Origin: Nitrospira_D sp019636945
GTDB taxonomy: Bacteria > Nitrospirota > Nitrospiria > Nitrospirales > Nitrospiraceae
Assembly: GCF_047338595.1 (NCBI RefSeq)
Contig: NZ_JBLFBO010000009.1
Span: 1 to 64,000, forward strand
Direction of reading: 5' to 3'
Length of the DNA stretch: 64,000 bases
In this document: piece after piece, positions 1 to 9,217 of the stretch
Position numbering within the stretch: the first letter of the stretch is position 1
Layout: each line of letters begins with the position of its first letter
The notes under the pieces: model-generated
Told to the model about the DNA's origin: nothing
Database searches by the model: none
The model's input: only the letters and a program-made list of their open reading frames with translations
Position numbers and translations under genes: made by a program

Positions 1-22
1 CTAGAGAGGCCGATCATGCGGG

Positions 23-301
23 CTAGGTAGGAATATCGCGGTTGCCGTCGTAGGAAGTCCTGGATTGGTACGAGATCTTTACGGCATCACCATCTCGCAC
101 CGATGAATCTTCCGAACCGATCTTCTTATTGACAGTGATGAGCGCTTCTCGGTTCTGAATAAACGAGCGTAGCCCCCCGAGTTGTCCAGGATTGGCTTCG
201 ATGAGTTGCTTTACCGAGGTCGTACCTGAAACGGGTACTTCGATCTCACTCTCATCAACTGCGGCTCGCAAGGTCTGACCAAAGATCTGGATTGATACCA
301 T
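23..301 (-). CDS. MoaD/ThiS-like ubiquitin-fold protein
   Basis: A 92-residue protein with the size and pattern of the beta-grasp sulfur-carrier family: an early beta hairpin, a central 'SVKQLIEANPGQLGGLRSF' helix region, and a late 'VRDGDAVKISYQS' segment like the 'l.dGDeV.i.p' end of MoaD/ThiS. In that family a C-terminal Gly-Gly is adenylated and thiocarboxylated. Here the protein instead ends in NRDIPT with no terminal Gly-Gly, so a standard carrier role is doubtful. It lies just downstream of the FAD/Fe-S oxidase on the same strand with a gap of about 70 bases and could be cotranscribed. Fold assignment is by pattern only; function is unknown. Confidence 0.6.
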   Translation of the reverse strand: MVSIQIFGQTLRAAVDESEIEVPVSGTTSVKQLIEANPGQLGGLRSFIQNREALITVNKKIGSEDSSVRDGDAVKISYQSRTSYDGNRDIPT

Positions 302-370
302 CGCATCCTCACCACATCATCCACTCACATGCGTCACGAACGCACACTATACAGGATCTTCGACACAGAC

Positions 371-3211
371 TCACCTCTGCTCAGCCTCTCCTGCCCGATA
401 GGCGTCCTGAAGCAGTTGCGCGACATGTTTCACTTGAACGGATTCGCGCAACCCGTTCTTGAGCTGGATCATGCAAGCAGGACAACTCGTCGCCACCACG
501 TCGGCACCGGTCTTCGTGATCGCGCGGGCTTTTCGGTCAAAAATCTTCTGCGAGGTGTCATAGTCTTTGATCACGTAGGTCCCCGCAGCACCGGCACACC
601 GGTCGGCATCCTGCATCTCTACAAAGTTGACGCCGGGCAACGACGACAGCACCTGCCTCGGTTCCTTGCTCACACCTGCCGCACGAAGATGGCATGAGGC
701 ATGATAGGTCACACGTTGTGTGCCACCGAAGCTTTGAGCCATGGGAGGCTGCTGCTGTGAGCGGGCGACAAATTCTGAAATATGGACGACCTTCTTGGCC
801 AGCGACTCCGCTTGTACCCGCTCAGGGCCTTCGGCAAACAGGGTGGGATAATCCTTCAGCATAAGCGTGCAGGATGCGCAGCCGGTCACGATCGTTTCAT
901 ACGACGCAAACGACCGCATATTGAATCGGGCTCCGTCACGCACGAGATCAACATGTCCATAGGTTTGAATCGGCGTTCCCGAGCAGCGCTGGGGAGGCAG
1001 CGCCGGTTCAACTCCATGCTTTTGCAAGACCTCGATGACCGCGTCGCCGACTCCATCGTCAAAATAGTTGGCCGCACATCCGTGGAAATAGGCCACGGTC
1101 CGTTGTGGCAAGGGGTCGGCTCCATTGGTGGTCAACTGTGCATAGCGTTCACGCAAGTGCCGGTGTGCCAGTTTCGGTAACGTGAGGTCATGTGGCAACC
1201 GAGCGGTTGGAGCCAACTGCTTCATGATCGGCGCCATGATCCGTTCCAGCACTTTCCTGAAGAACGGACGATCCCAGATGACCTGCGTGGCAGCCAGAAT
1301 GTGGAGCAGCGCGTCAAAATTCACTCCCTTTGCCTGACTTCGGAAAATCCACCCGGCCAATCGGTTGGGATGCTCAGCCCGTTTCTGAAGAATGAGATCT
1401 GACACATCCACGCCAGCCGGACAAATCGTCCGGCAGGATTTACAGTTGAGACAGGCTTCGACCACTCGCTTCGAGTTCAGGTAGCTGTAGTCTTTCGCCG
1501 TCACAATCTCAAACCAGCCGCGGGCACTCATGTCTTCCGATTGAAATACATCGTACACGGGACAGACCGAGTTGCATTTCGCACAGGTCGCGCAGGATTT
1601 GGAGAGCCTGGTGTAATCGATATGCTCGGTAAAGGACTCGTTGCTGAGCTTGATGCCGGGATTCAGCACATTCCCAGGGTCGAACGCGTTCTTCACCTGT
1701 CTAAATAGATCGTAGAGTTCGCCACCAAACATCCGCTTCACGAATTCGGCACGAATACGACCGTCTCCATGTTCGCCGCAAATCGATCCACCAAACCGAT
1801 TCAACACGGTCGAATGAATCTCTTGATAGGCCTGCACCATTTTCTCGAAATCACCACGGTTGTTCACATCCAGCAGTGGAACGATGTGCGCATTGCCATT
1901 CCCGATATGGCCAAAGATGGCCACTGGCACGTCTTGCCCTTCAAAGAATTCTTCCAAGTAGCGAATCAACTCACTGATCCGTCCGGCCGGAACGACGACA
2001 TCGTCGACAAAGTTGATCGGTTTCTTTTTTGGATCGAACCGGTAGAGCGTCGGGTACAGGGCTTTCCGTGCTTTCCAGAGCTGCTCCCGCCGTTCAGCAT
2101 CGAACGCAAGCATGGGCGCCGAGGCCAGCCGGTAGGGACGACAGATCGTACCCAGCGCTTCGGCCTGCTCATGCAAATCCACTTCGATTGAGTCCGCGTC
2201 CAACTCTAGGAGTAGCGTCGCCGCAGCGTCCGCCGGAATGCCATGGGCCGCCCGCCCAATGAGGTTGAGCGTGTTGGCATCCATCACTTCCAACGCACTT
2301 GGTCGAAGAGTCAGGAGCTGCGGCACGGCATCACCGACTTCCTCAAGATGAGCGAAGTGGATCAGGGCAGTCAGCGTCGCGGAGGGCTTCTTCACCAAGG
2401 TCAGCCGGGCTTCGCTGACGACACCGAGCGTTCCTTCACTGCCGACAAACAGCTTTGGAATATCGACCATGCCTCGCGCAAGCCCGTCCGCGACCCCGAA
2501 CAGGTTGTACCCGCAACTGTTCTTGCTCACGGTTGGCTGTTTCTCAGCGATGAGATCCGCGTGGGCCTGGACCAGAATCAAGATCTCCCGCAAGGCCGGC
2601 ACCATGGTTAAGAGACGTTCGAGGGACGGATCCGTGAGGGCATAGGATTGTGCGTCTACCCAGGACGAGGAGGTGAGGCACACACGGAGCCGGAGGATAT
2701 TGTCTTTGACGGAGCCATAGCGGAGCGTATGTGGGCCGGAAGAATTATTGGCAATCATCCCACCCAATTTGCACATGTCCCCGCTCGATGGGTCCGGCCC
2801 AAACATCAGCCCGTGAGAGCTGAGTTGCCGATTGAGTTCCGCCAAAACCATTCCCGGCTGGACGCGCGCCCATTGTTCCTCGCGATTGACCTCCAGAATC
2901 TGATTCAGGCGTGAGACATCAAGGATGATCCCGGAACCGATCGCAGACCCAGTGAGATTCGTGCCGGCTGCCCGAGGGGTAAGGGGAATGCCTCGGGAGA
3001 CGGCATAGCCAATCGTCGCGGCAATATCGTCTTCCGACTCCACGAGGACGACGGCCTGCGGAGGAATGCGGTAGATGCTGGCATCCACTGCATAGGCCGT
3101 AATGCTCGGCACATCGTCTTTGACCTTTGTAGAGCCGAGAAGGGCGCGAAGATCATTGGCGATCGCGTGAGATTTCGTCGGTTGTATCAAGGGAGAGGAA
3201 GTAGCCATCAC
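371..3211 (-). CDS. FAD-binding and Fe-S-binding 2-hydroxyacid oxidase (GlcD-GlcF-type fusion)
   Basis: A 946-residue fusion of a GlcD-like flavoprotein and a GlcF-like iron-sulfur protein, the layout of membrane-associated D-lactate/glycolate-type dehydrogenases. The FAD_binding_4 half shows 'PRAAGTNLTGSAIG' (about residues 79-92) and 'GMIANNSSGP' (151-160). The FAD-oxidase C-terminal domain shows 'GHIGNGNAH' (434-442) and 'CGEHGDGRIR' (478-487). Two 4Fe-4S motifs follow: C540-x2-C-x2-C-x3-C550 and C587-x2-C-x2-C-x3-C597. Two cysteine-rich CCG domains begin at 'FHGCAAN' (about 709) and include 'CHLRAAG' and 'CPACMIQL'. It likely oxidises a 2-hydroxy acid and passes electrons to the quinone pool; the substrate cannot be read from sequence. 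GTG and ATG starts are adjacent behind an AGGAGG. The dehydrogenase gene is divergent. Confidence 0.9.
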   Translation of the reverse strand: MMATSSPLIQPTKSHAIANDLRALLGSTKVKDDVPSITAYAVDASIYRIPPQAVVLVESEDDIAATIGYAVSRGIPLTPRAAGTNLTGSAIGSGIILDVSRLNQILEVNREEQWARVQPGMVLAELNRQLSSHGLMFGPDPSSGDMCKLGGMIANNSSGPHTLRYGSVKDNILRLRVCLTSSSWVDAQSYALTDPSLERLLTMVPALREILILVQAHADLIAEKQPTVSKNSCGYNLFGVADGLARGMVDIPKLFVGSEGTLGVVSEARLTLVKKPSATLTALIHFAHLEEVGDAVPQLLTLRPSALEVMDANTLNLIGRAAHGIPADAAATLLLELDADSIEVDLHEQAEALGTICRPYRLASAPMLAFDAERREQLWKARKALYPTLYRFDPKKKPINFVDDVVVPAGRISELIRYLEEFFEGQDVPVAIFGHIGNGNAHIVPLLDVNNRGDFEKMVQAYQEIHSTVLNRFGGSICGEHGDGRIRAEFVKRMFGGELYDLFRQVKNAFDPGNVLNPGIKLSNESFTEHIDYTRLSKSCATCAKCNSVCPVYDVFQSEDMSARGWFEIVTAKDYSYLNSKRVVEACLNCKSCRTICPAGVDVSDLILQKRAEHPNRLAGWIFRSQAKGVNFDALLHILAATQVIWDRPFFRKVLERIMAPIMKQLAPTARLPHDLTLPKLAHRHLRERYAQLTTNGADPLPQRTVAYFHGCAANYFDDGVGDAVIEVLQKHGVEPALPPQRCSGTPIQTYGHVDLVRDGARFNMRSFASYETIVTGCASCTLMLKDYPTLFAEGPERVQAESLAKKVVHISEFVARSQQQPPMAQSFGGTQRVTYHASCHLRAAGVSKEPRQVLSSLPGVNFVEMQDADRCAGAAGTYVIKDYDTSQKIFDRKARAITKTGADVVATSCPACMIQLKNGLRESVQVKHVAQLLQDAYRAGEAEQR

Positions 3212-3296
3212 GTCGTACGCCTCCTAGCCAAATCTATTCCGGAATGCTGGAACTCGTTGTCCCTGAACCGCCGTTTCCCCTACAATAGGTCGCGCG

Positions 3297-4271
3297 ATGG
3301 ATCGTCCAACCTTATATATCACTCGCCTGTTACCGCAACCGGTCCTGGAGGCGATTCCCAAAGACTACCGCATCCTCGCGGGAACGACAGATCACTCTCC
3401 TACGGCCGATGAACTCCGTCGGGGTTTTGCAGAAGCTGATGCGGTCATCTGCACATTGAGCGACGCTATTGATGCCTCACTCTTGTCCGAAGCGACACGC
3501 CTGAAAGTCATCGCCAACTATGCCGTCGGTTATAATAACATCGATGTACCTGCCGCAACTCAGCGTGGTGTCATCGTAACCAATACTCCCGACGTGCTGA
3601 CCGATGCGACAGCAGACTTAACCTGGGCCTTGTTGCTTGGGGTTGCTCGGCGACTTGTGGAGGGCGACCGGTGGCTCCGACGTGGTGGATGGCCCGGATG
3701 GAGTCCTACACAACTCTTGGGCGCTGACATCTCAGGAAAAACACTGGGCATTATCGGCATGGGCCGCATCGGTCAGGCCGTTGCGAAACGGGCAAGCGGG
3801 TTTCAAATGCGGGTCATCTACACCGGCCGTCATACTGTTGCTTCTCCACCTGATGTCACGTGGGTCCACCAGCCTCTTGATGCCGTCCTTGCGCAATCCG
3901 ATTTCCTTTCACTGCACGTTCCGCTCAACACAGCAACTCATCACCTGATCGGAGCCCGTGAGTTGGGACTGATGAAGCCGACGGCCTTTCTGATCAACAC
4001 CTCACGAGGGGCCGTGATCGACGAGTCCGCGCTGATTGCCGCACTCGAGACGAAATCCATCGGCGGGGCTGCATTAGATGTCTATGCCCAGGAACCACAT
4101 GTCCCTACTGCGTTGACCTCCCTCTCGAACGTCGTACTCCTTCCTCACCTCGGATCTGCCACGCTCGAAACTCGTGTACGTATGGGACTCATCTGTTTGA
4201 GAAATATTGCGGCCGTATTGGAAGGTCGCCCAGCACCGAATCAAGTGAACAGAGGTGTACCGCAGAGATAG
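3297..4271 (+). CDS. D-2-hydroxyacid dehydrogenase, glyoxylate/hydroxypyruvate reductase type
   Basis: A 324-residue NAD(P)-dependent D-isomer 2-hydroxyacid dehydrogenase of normal length. The Rossmann motif is 'GMGRIGQAVAKRASGF'. The catalytic triad is recognisable as Arg in 'INTSRGAVIDE', Glu in 'DVYAQEP' and His in 'LLPHLGSAT'. The substrate-side 'YAVGYNNIDVPAA' is typical of glycerate dehydrogenase/GyaR-like members. It would interconvert glyoxylate or hydroxypyruvate with glycolate or D-glycerate in the cytoplasm. It is divergent from the FAD/Fe-S oxidase with about 85 bases between starts, which fits a shared role in 2-hydroxyacid metabolism (inference). Exact substrate and cofactor preference cannot be fixed from sequence alone. 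Confidence 0.88.
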   Translation: MDRPTLYITRLLPQPVLEAIPKDYRILAGTTDHSPTADELRRGFAEADAVICTLSDAIDASLLSEATRLKVIANYAVGYNNIDVPAATQRGVIVTNTPDVLTDATADLTWALLLGVARRLVEGDRWLRRGGWPGWSPTQLLGADISGKTLGIIGMGRIGQAVAKRASGFQMRVIYTGRHTVASPPDVTWVHQPLDAVLAQSDFLSLHVPLNTATHHLIGARELGLMKPTAFLINTSRGAVIDESALIAALETKSIGGAALDVYAQEPHVPTALTSLSNVVLLPHLGSATLETRVRMGLICLRNIAAVLEGRPAPNQVNRGVPQR

Positions 4272-4280
4272 CGCTGCCTC

Positions 4281-6281
4281 CTACGACGCGTATCGAAACC
4301 CGACGTCCGCTCCCCGTTGTTTTCCCTTGAGCGTTGCCAGCCGCTGCGGAACATCGTGAAACGACGGGATGGCTTGAAATACATGGGCTGCCTTCTCCCA
4401 TTGTTCCTCTGCTTCATAAAGAAGCCCTAACTCATAGCGAATGGCTTGCCCCTTCGCCCCTTGACACCGAGGATCCCTCAGGACAGTCTCAAGTCCCGCG
4501 ATCGCCTTGGCGAACTGTTGCTCTTCTTTCAAGCAGACGGCTGTCATCAAAGCCGAATCGAGATAGAAGGCGTCATTACCCATGGAGACCTGGAACGCCG
4601 CATGAGCTTCTCCGTACAACCCCATATTCTTATACGCCACTCCCAATGCATAGTGGGTTTCGTAGTCAGGCGGCGTCCCGACTGGTTCCTTCACCGGCTC
4701 CTTCTGCGTCTTGGTGGATGTGTGTAAAGTCGATGTATTGCTCGACAGCTGGTCGATCGACGCCTCGCCTGAATGAGGAACTGACAGCCGGACCACGGTG
4801 GAAGTTACCGGGAGATCTACTGTCGAGGCAGAGGGGATGTCTTGAGCCTGAGGGTGAGTCTCCTGATCGTGAGCTATCGTGATCGCTTGTGGCTCATCAT
4901 CCCTTGCAAAAATATTTGCCGAATACGAGACAGCATCTGGCTCAGCCCCTACAATCGCAATCTCTTCTGTCTCTTGCGCTGCCGGCCCTCTCTCCGATAC
5001 CTCATCGTGACGATCTGCAAGCGGATCTTCGATCCGCACCTCTTCTTGTTCCCCATTTGCTCCTCCCGTTGCCCCCTTCTTCACCCTTTCGGCTAATTTC
5101 TTCACGAAGTCGGCATCAGGAGCGAGGGTTTGCACCTTCTCAAACAATTCCTCGTGGAGGCTTTCCATTCCAGGCTCTGGATGGGCTAATAACACGTCGA
5201 CCGCCTTGGCATACTGAAGCGCGGCCACTGCGTGGTCGCCTTTTTCTTCGTACAGTTCGCCGTTCAGCTCCAACAAGGGAACGGAATTGGGCTCCACGGC
5301 CAACACTTCTTGAATCAGTGATTCCGCAAGATTCAGGTCATGCGCACGCAACGCAGCTCCGGCCAAAAATCGGTATTCTCCTACTGCGACTTGCACATCG
5401 CCACGTTGTAAATGCAACCGAGCCAGGAGTTGGCAGACCTGCGGGTTTCCAGGTTCTCGGGTCAATAGTTGGTTCAAAATGGCTTCGGCGCCGCTGTACT
5501 GCTTTTCAGCAACGCGCCGAACGGCTTCGGCCAGCAGATCAAGCGGTTCCGTAGGTTTCTGCATCGGTGTGGATTTCAGCACCGATGTCGAAGTGGTCGG
5601 TTTCACCGCGCTGACCGAACCGGTTCCACCATGTTTGAGGCTCTCAACAAATTGAGCCGCCTCGTTGTTTTGTGGATCAATCTTCAGGACGGCAAGGTAC
5701 GCGTCCTTGGCCTCATCGTATCGCCCCTGTGCTGATTTCTCTCGACCCAACTGGAGATAGACCTTTGTCGCTTCATCCTGCTGATTTTCTTGAATACAAA
5801 GTTCTGCGACACGTTGCTGCGCGTTGAGATTCGACGGATCATGCGCGATAATTTTTTTGTAGACGTCAAGCGCATCCTTTCCACGACGCTCTTTGAGGTA
5901 ATACTTCCCCAGCGTAAGATAATCCTGTACGGCACTGCTGATAAGGCCTCGTTCTACATTCAAGTCCCCAAGGTAGCGGTAGACTTCATATCGCGTCGGA
6001 TCACACTTAAGGACCTTCTTGAACGCGGCCATCGCTTTGAGGGTGGCTCCTTCCGCCCGAAAGGCCGAAGCCGCCTGCAGATAGGCCGATGCTGCTTCAC
6101 CAGGCACGTTCCGCTTGATGTGCAAATCACCGATCGTATTGTAGATGCTGCCGTCGGCAGGACTGTCAATGGCAAGCTTTTTCCACTCAGCAATCGCCGC
6201 ATCATACTGTCCGCGGGACGCCAGCAGCTGAGCCTGTTGAAGAATACGACCGCGATCGGGTGGCACAAGTATGCCCTCCAT
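4281..6281 (-). CDS. Tetratricopeptide-repeat protein
   Basis: A 666-residue protein made largely of TPR helices. The N-terminal third has consecutive repeats of the 'A...Y...G.....A...Y......P' type, for example 'GQYDAAIAEWKKLAIDSPAD', then 'GKDALDVYKKIIAHDPSN' and 'GRYDEAKDAYLAVLKIDPQN'. A second TPR block spans about residues 245-395. A low-complexity acidic/Ser/Thr linker follows, and a C-terminal TPR block begins near 'YETHYALGVAYKNMGLYGEA'. There is no signal peptide or membrane segment, so it is probably cytoplasmic and acts as a protein-interaction scaffold. Its 3' end converges on the dehydrogenase gene with a 9-base gap. Partners are unknown. Confidence 0.85.
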   Translation of the reverse strand: MEGILVPPDRGRILQQAQLLASRGQYDAAIAEWKKLAIDSPADGSIYNTIGDLHIKRNVPGEAASAYLQAASAFRAEGATLKAMAAFKKVLKCDPTRYEVYRYLGDLNVERGLISSAVQDYLTLGKYYLKERRGKDALDVYKKIIAHDPSNLNAQQRVAELCIQENQQDEATKVYLQLGREKSAQGRYDEAKDAYLAVLKIDPQNNEAAQFVESLKHGGTGSVSAVKPTTSTSVLKSTPMQKPTEPLDLLAEAVRRVAEKQYSGAEAILNQLLTREPGNPQVCQLLARLHLQRGDVQVAVGEYRFLAGAALRAHDLNLAESLIQEVLAVEPNSVPLLELNGELYEEKGDHAVAALQYAKAVDVLLAHPEPGMESLHEELFEKVQTLAPDADFVKKLAERVKKGATGGANGEQEEVRIEDPLADRHDEVSERGPAAQETEEIAIVGAEPDAVSYSANIFARDDEPQAITIAHDQETHPQAQDIPSASTVDLPVTSTVVRLSVPHSGEASIDQLSSNTSTLHTSTKTQKEPVKEPVGTPPDYETHYALGVAYKNMGLYGEAHAAFQVSMGNDAFYLDSALMTAVCLKEEQQFAKAIAGLETVLRDPRCQGAKGQAIRYELGLLYEAEEQWEKAAHVFQAIPSFHDVPQRLATLKGKQRGADVGFRYAS

Positions 6282-6434
6282 GAACGGAACAGGGAAACGC
6301 TAACAGTCTCAATGGGTTTTGTCTAGAAATTGAGGGAATCGGGCAGGAATCTCGCTACGGCGAAAGAGACCGCTCCCCCTGTCTATGACCAGGAGAAGCA
6401 GTTCTTCCACCGAACAAGAGATATGAATGAATGA

Positions 6435-6653
6435 TTACGAGGCGGCAATGACCGCCTTCAGCACGTTGGCCGCTTGTGGGCCTTTGGCCCCTTGTACGAT
6501 ATCAAACTCAACGTTTTCACCCTCTTTGAGCGTCTTGAACCCATCTCCTTGTAACGCAGAGTAGTGAACGAAGACATCGTCCCCGCTATCCAACCGAATA
6601 AACCCAAATCCTTTTCGATCATTGAACCACTTGACCGTACCTTTTGTCTTCAC
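6435..6653 (-). CDS. Cold-shock domain protein (CspA family)
   Basis: A 72-residue single cold-shock domain. The RNA-binding motifs are present: 'KGFGFI' (RNP1) and 'VFVHYSAL' (RNP2-like), after the standard 'GTVKWFNDRKG' opening. These proteins bind single-stranded RNA and DNA and act as RNA chaperones or transcription antiterminators. A purine-rich ribosome-binding site (AGGAGG-like) lies just upstream of the ATG. The gene stands alone between the TPR gene and the divergent lptF gene. Which cold-shock paralogue it is, and whether it is cold-induced, cannot be told. Confidence 0.95.
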   Translation of the reverse strand: MKTKGTVKWFNDRKGFGFIRLDSGDDVFVHYSALQGDGFKTLKEGENVEFDIVQGAKGPQAANVLKAVIAAS

Positions 6654-6951
6654 GGACTCCTCCTTTTGTCAACAACGACGAATAGTTACGTAGCGCCTCC
6701 ACCCACGTTTTGTTCGATGAGAACTCGAGAATAGAACGGACACGCACTCGGCTGGCAGAGAGGGACGGGCACCTGAAGGAGTGATGAATCGCTCACAGAA
6801 CCCATCATCATATTAGAATAAATTTCGCGCTGCATGTAACATAGGGCGTACCCTCTGTCAAGGGAATCTTTAGTGACAAGATTTTCTCCTGTGTTTACAA
6901 GGAAGATGGACTCTCCTATAGTGTCGACAACTTCTCCACCTCTGAAACTCT

Positions 6952-8043
6952 GTGATCTTACGCACACTACTCGATCGCTACATCTTCACCGAGCTTCTGA
7001 CTCCGTTCGGGCTCAGCCTCGGGGCTCTCTGTTTTGTCATGCTGACCAGAGAACTCCTGCGCCTCGTCGAGCTCCTCGTCTCCAAAGGAGTTGGGATCTG
7101 GGCCGTCCTGAAAGTGATCGCCATGCTGCTTCCCTCTGGGCTTGTCCTCACGCTTCCCATTGCCGGGCTGATCGCCTCGGTCACCGCCTTTGGCCGGTTG
7201 TCCTTTGATAAAGAACTGGTCGCCATGCGAGCGGCCGGGCTCAGTCTCGTTCGCCTATCGCAACCGGTGCTGTTGTTTTCCGTCTGCGTCTTCACGTTAA
7301 CCTTGGTCTTATCGCAGTGGGGACAGCCGTGGAGTTCACTCAATCTGAAGAAGGTGGCACTCAATCTCTTGAAGGACCAACTCGCCCTCGCCCTGGAACG
7401 CGGCACCTTCAACGAACCGATTCCACACATGATGATTTATGTCCCAGAAGCTGAGCCGGATCGTCCAGCTTCCGGCATCTTCATCTCGGATGAACGTCTC
7501 CCCAACGAGCCACGCGTCATTGTGGCGGAACATTATCGAATTTTCATGGATGCCGAGCATAACCATGTGGCGCTCCAGTTGGAAAACGGCATGATTCATA
7601 GCCGTCCCCCTCAGATCGACCAGTCTCAACAGATTGCGTTTGCCAGCTATGACATCAAGATCAACTTGAACCTCAGTAGTTATTCCGCGACGGAGGAACG
7701 CCCGTCATACGACCAAATCACCGCACGCCTCGCTGAAACCGGCGGCAAAGATGCCGGCGCGCTTCGGCGGATGATGGAATATTATCGAGACTTGGCCTTC
7801 CCAACGGCCTCGCTCGTATTTTGCCTCCTTGGCGTCCCGGTCGGAATCGTCTCGAAACGGTCTGGCCGCGTTGGTGGCTTTGCCGTTGGGGTCGGCATCA
7901 TCATCGCGTTCTACATCTTGAATGTCGGATGTGACTTTCTGGTAACGGCCCTGATCCTTCATCCATTCTGGGGCGCGTGGCTGCCCAACGTTATTTTTAT
8001 GATCATCACTCTTGTTTTGTTTTACCGGGTGAGCACGCACTAG
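6952..8043 (+). CDS. lptF: LPS export ABC transporter permease LptF
   Basis: A 363-residue inner-membrane permease of the LptF/LptG (YjgP/YjgQ) family. N-terminal membrane helices follow 'LLDRYIFTELLTPFGLSLG', then a periplasmic beta-jellyroll domain (about residues 130-260), then three C-terminal helices including 'FPTASLVFCLLGVPVGIVSK'. With LptG and the ATPase LptB it extracts lipopolysaccharide from the inner membrane and pushes it onto the Lpt bridge. The start is GTG (GTG ATC TTA CGC); no better start is visible. It is the first of a lptF-lptG pair with a 4-base gap, followed by fatty-acid and lipid A genes. Assignment as F rather than G rests on gene order. Confidence 0.88.
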   Translation: MILRTLLDRYIFTELLTPFGLSLGALCFVMLTRELLRLVELLVSKGVGIWAVLKVIAMLLPSGLVLTLPIAGLIASVTAFGRLSFDKELVAMRAAGLSLVRLSQPVLLFSVCVFTLTLVLSQWGQPWSSLNLKKVALNLLKDQLALALERGTFNEPIPHMMIYVPEAEPDRPASGIFISDERLPNEPRVIVAEHYRIFMDAEHNHVALQLENGMIHSRPPQIDQSQQIAFASYDIKINLNLSSYSATEERPSYDQITARLAETGGKDAGALRRMMEYYRDLAFPTASLVFCLLGVPVGIVSKRSGRVGGFAVGVGIIIAFYILNVGCDFLVTALILHPFWGAWLPNVIFMIITLVLFYRVSTH

Positions 8044-8047
8044 CACA

Positions 8048-9139
8048 ATGACGATTCTGTTCCGCTATATCCTCCGCGAGTATTCAAAAATATTCGGCAT
8101 GTGCTTTTCCGGCTTGGTGACGATCTATTTGGTCATCGACTTTTTTGAAAAAGTCCGTCGCTTTCTCCGCTATGAATCCGGCATCCTGCCGATCCTGTTG
8201 TATTTCGTTCTGAAGATCCCTTCGATTTCTTTCCAAGTCGCACCGTTTGCCGTTCTCGTCGCCACCCTGCTGACGCTCGGCCTTCTCTCACGCAGCAACG
8301 AAATCACGGCCATGCGAAGCTGTGGAGTGAGTTTGCTCTGGATGTCATCTCCCTTTCTTCTCTTTGCCAGCGGCATCTCGGTCATCCTCTTCAGCTTCAG
8401 CTCAACCATCATCCCCCTCGCTTCCGAAAAAGCCGAGGAGGTCCGTGCCGTCCAAATCGAGCAAAAACCGGTGCCTGTCACCGTCAAGGCTGTTCAACCA
8501 TGGGCTCGGATCAGCGCTCATAGCCTCATGAAGGTTGCCGAAATCGATGCAGAAGGTAAGACCCTGCGAGGGGTACGCATTTTTTATTTCCGTCCGCCGT
8601 TCCAACTCGACCGGATCACCGAAGCTGAGGAAGCCCGCTATGCGACGAACGGCTGGGTCCTTCGCAATGGATTTCACCGCCAATTTCATTCCGATGAAAC
8701 CGTGGAGCTCGCTCGGTTTTCCGAACAGACCATCAACCTTCCGCTGATTCCTGACGATTTCTCGAGTTCCCTCGTCGGAAACTCAGAAACGATGACCTTC
8801 AGGGAAATTCACAGCTACCTTGAACGCTTTCGGCAGGAAGGGTTTACCTTTTCCCGTCTGCTGACGGATTACTACGACCGTATGGCGTTGCCCTTGGTCA
8901 CGATCGTGATGGTCCTCGTCGGCATTGCATTGAGTCTCCGACGGAGCGGAGTCCGTGGAGGGAGTATGACCGTGGGAATCGGACAAGCCTTCATTGTGGG
9001 ATTTTGCTATTGGACTACGCATTCCATTGCCATCGCGTTAGGAAGAGGAGGAGCACTGGCACCTGTTCTAGCCGGTTGGATGGCGAATGCCCTCTTCTTG
9101 AGCTTCGGTCTGTATTTATTGCTAAAAGTTCGCCATTAG
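8048..9139 (+). CDS. lptG: LPS export ABC transporter permease LptG
   Basis: A 363-residue partner permease with the same architecture as the preceding gene: 'ILFRYILREYSKIFGMCFSGL' start, four-helix N-terminal membrane region, periplasmic jellyroll domain, and C-terminal helices with 'MALPLVTIVMVLVGIALSLR', matching the LptG signature region. It forms the LptB2FG heterodimer core in the inner membrane. It starts 4 bases after lptF ends, so the two are probably translationally coupled. lptB and lptC are not in this window. The F/G distinction follows gene order and could be swapped. Confidence 0.88.
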   Translation: MTILFRYILREYSKIFGMCFSGLVTIYLVIDFFEKVRRFLRYESGILPILLYFVLKIPSISFQVAPFAVLVATLLTLGLLSRSNEITAMRSCGVSLLWMSSPFLLFASGISVILFSFSSTIIPLASEKAEEVRAVQIEQKPVPVTVKAVQPWARISAHSLMKVAEIDAEGKTLRGVRIFYFRPPFQLDRITEAEEARYATNGWVLRNGFHRQFHSDETVELARFSEQTINLPLIPDDFSSSLVGNSETMTFREIHSYLERFRQEGFTFSRLLTDYYDRMALPLVTIVMVLVGIALSLRRSGVRGGSMTVGIGQAFIVGFCYWTTHSIAIALGRGGALAPVLAGWMANALFLSFGLYLLLKVRH

Positions 9140-9217
9140 ACACCCGTTTCTTAGTTGACTGTCTACCGGTCTTCCGGTAAGAAAGGCGCCGTGGCGCCAC
9201 TATAAGGAGGGAGAAGC

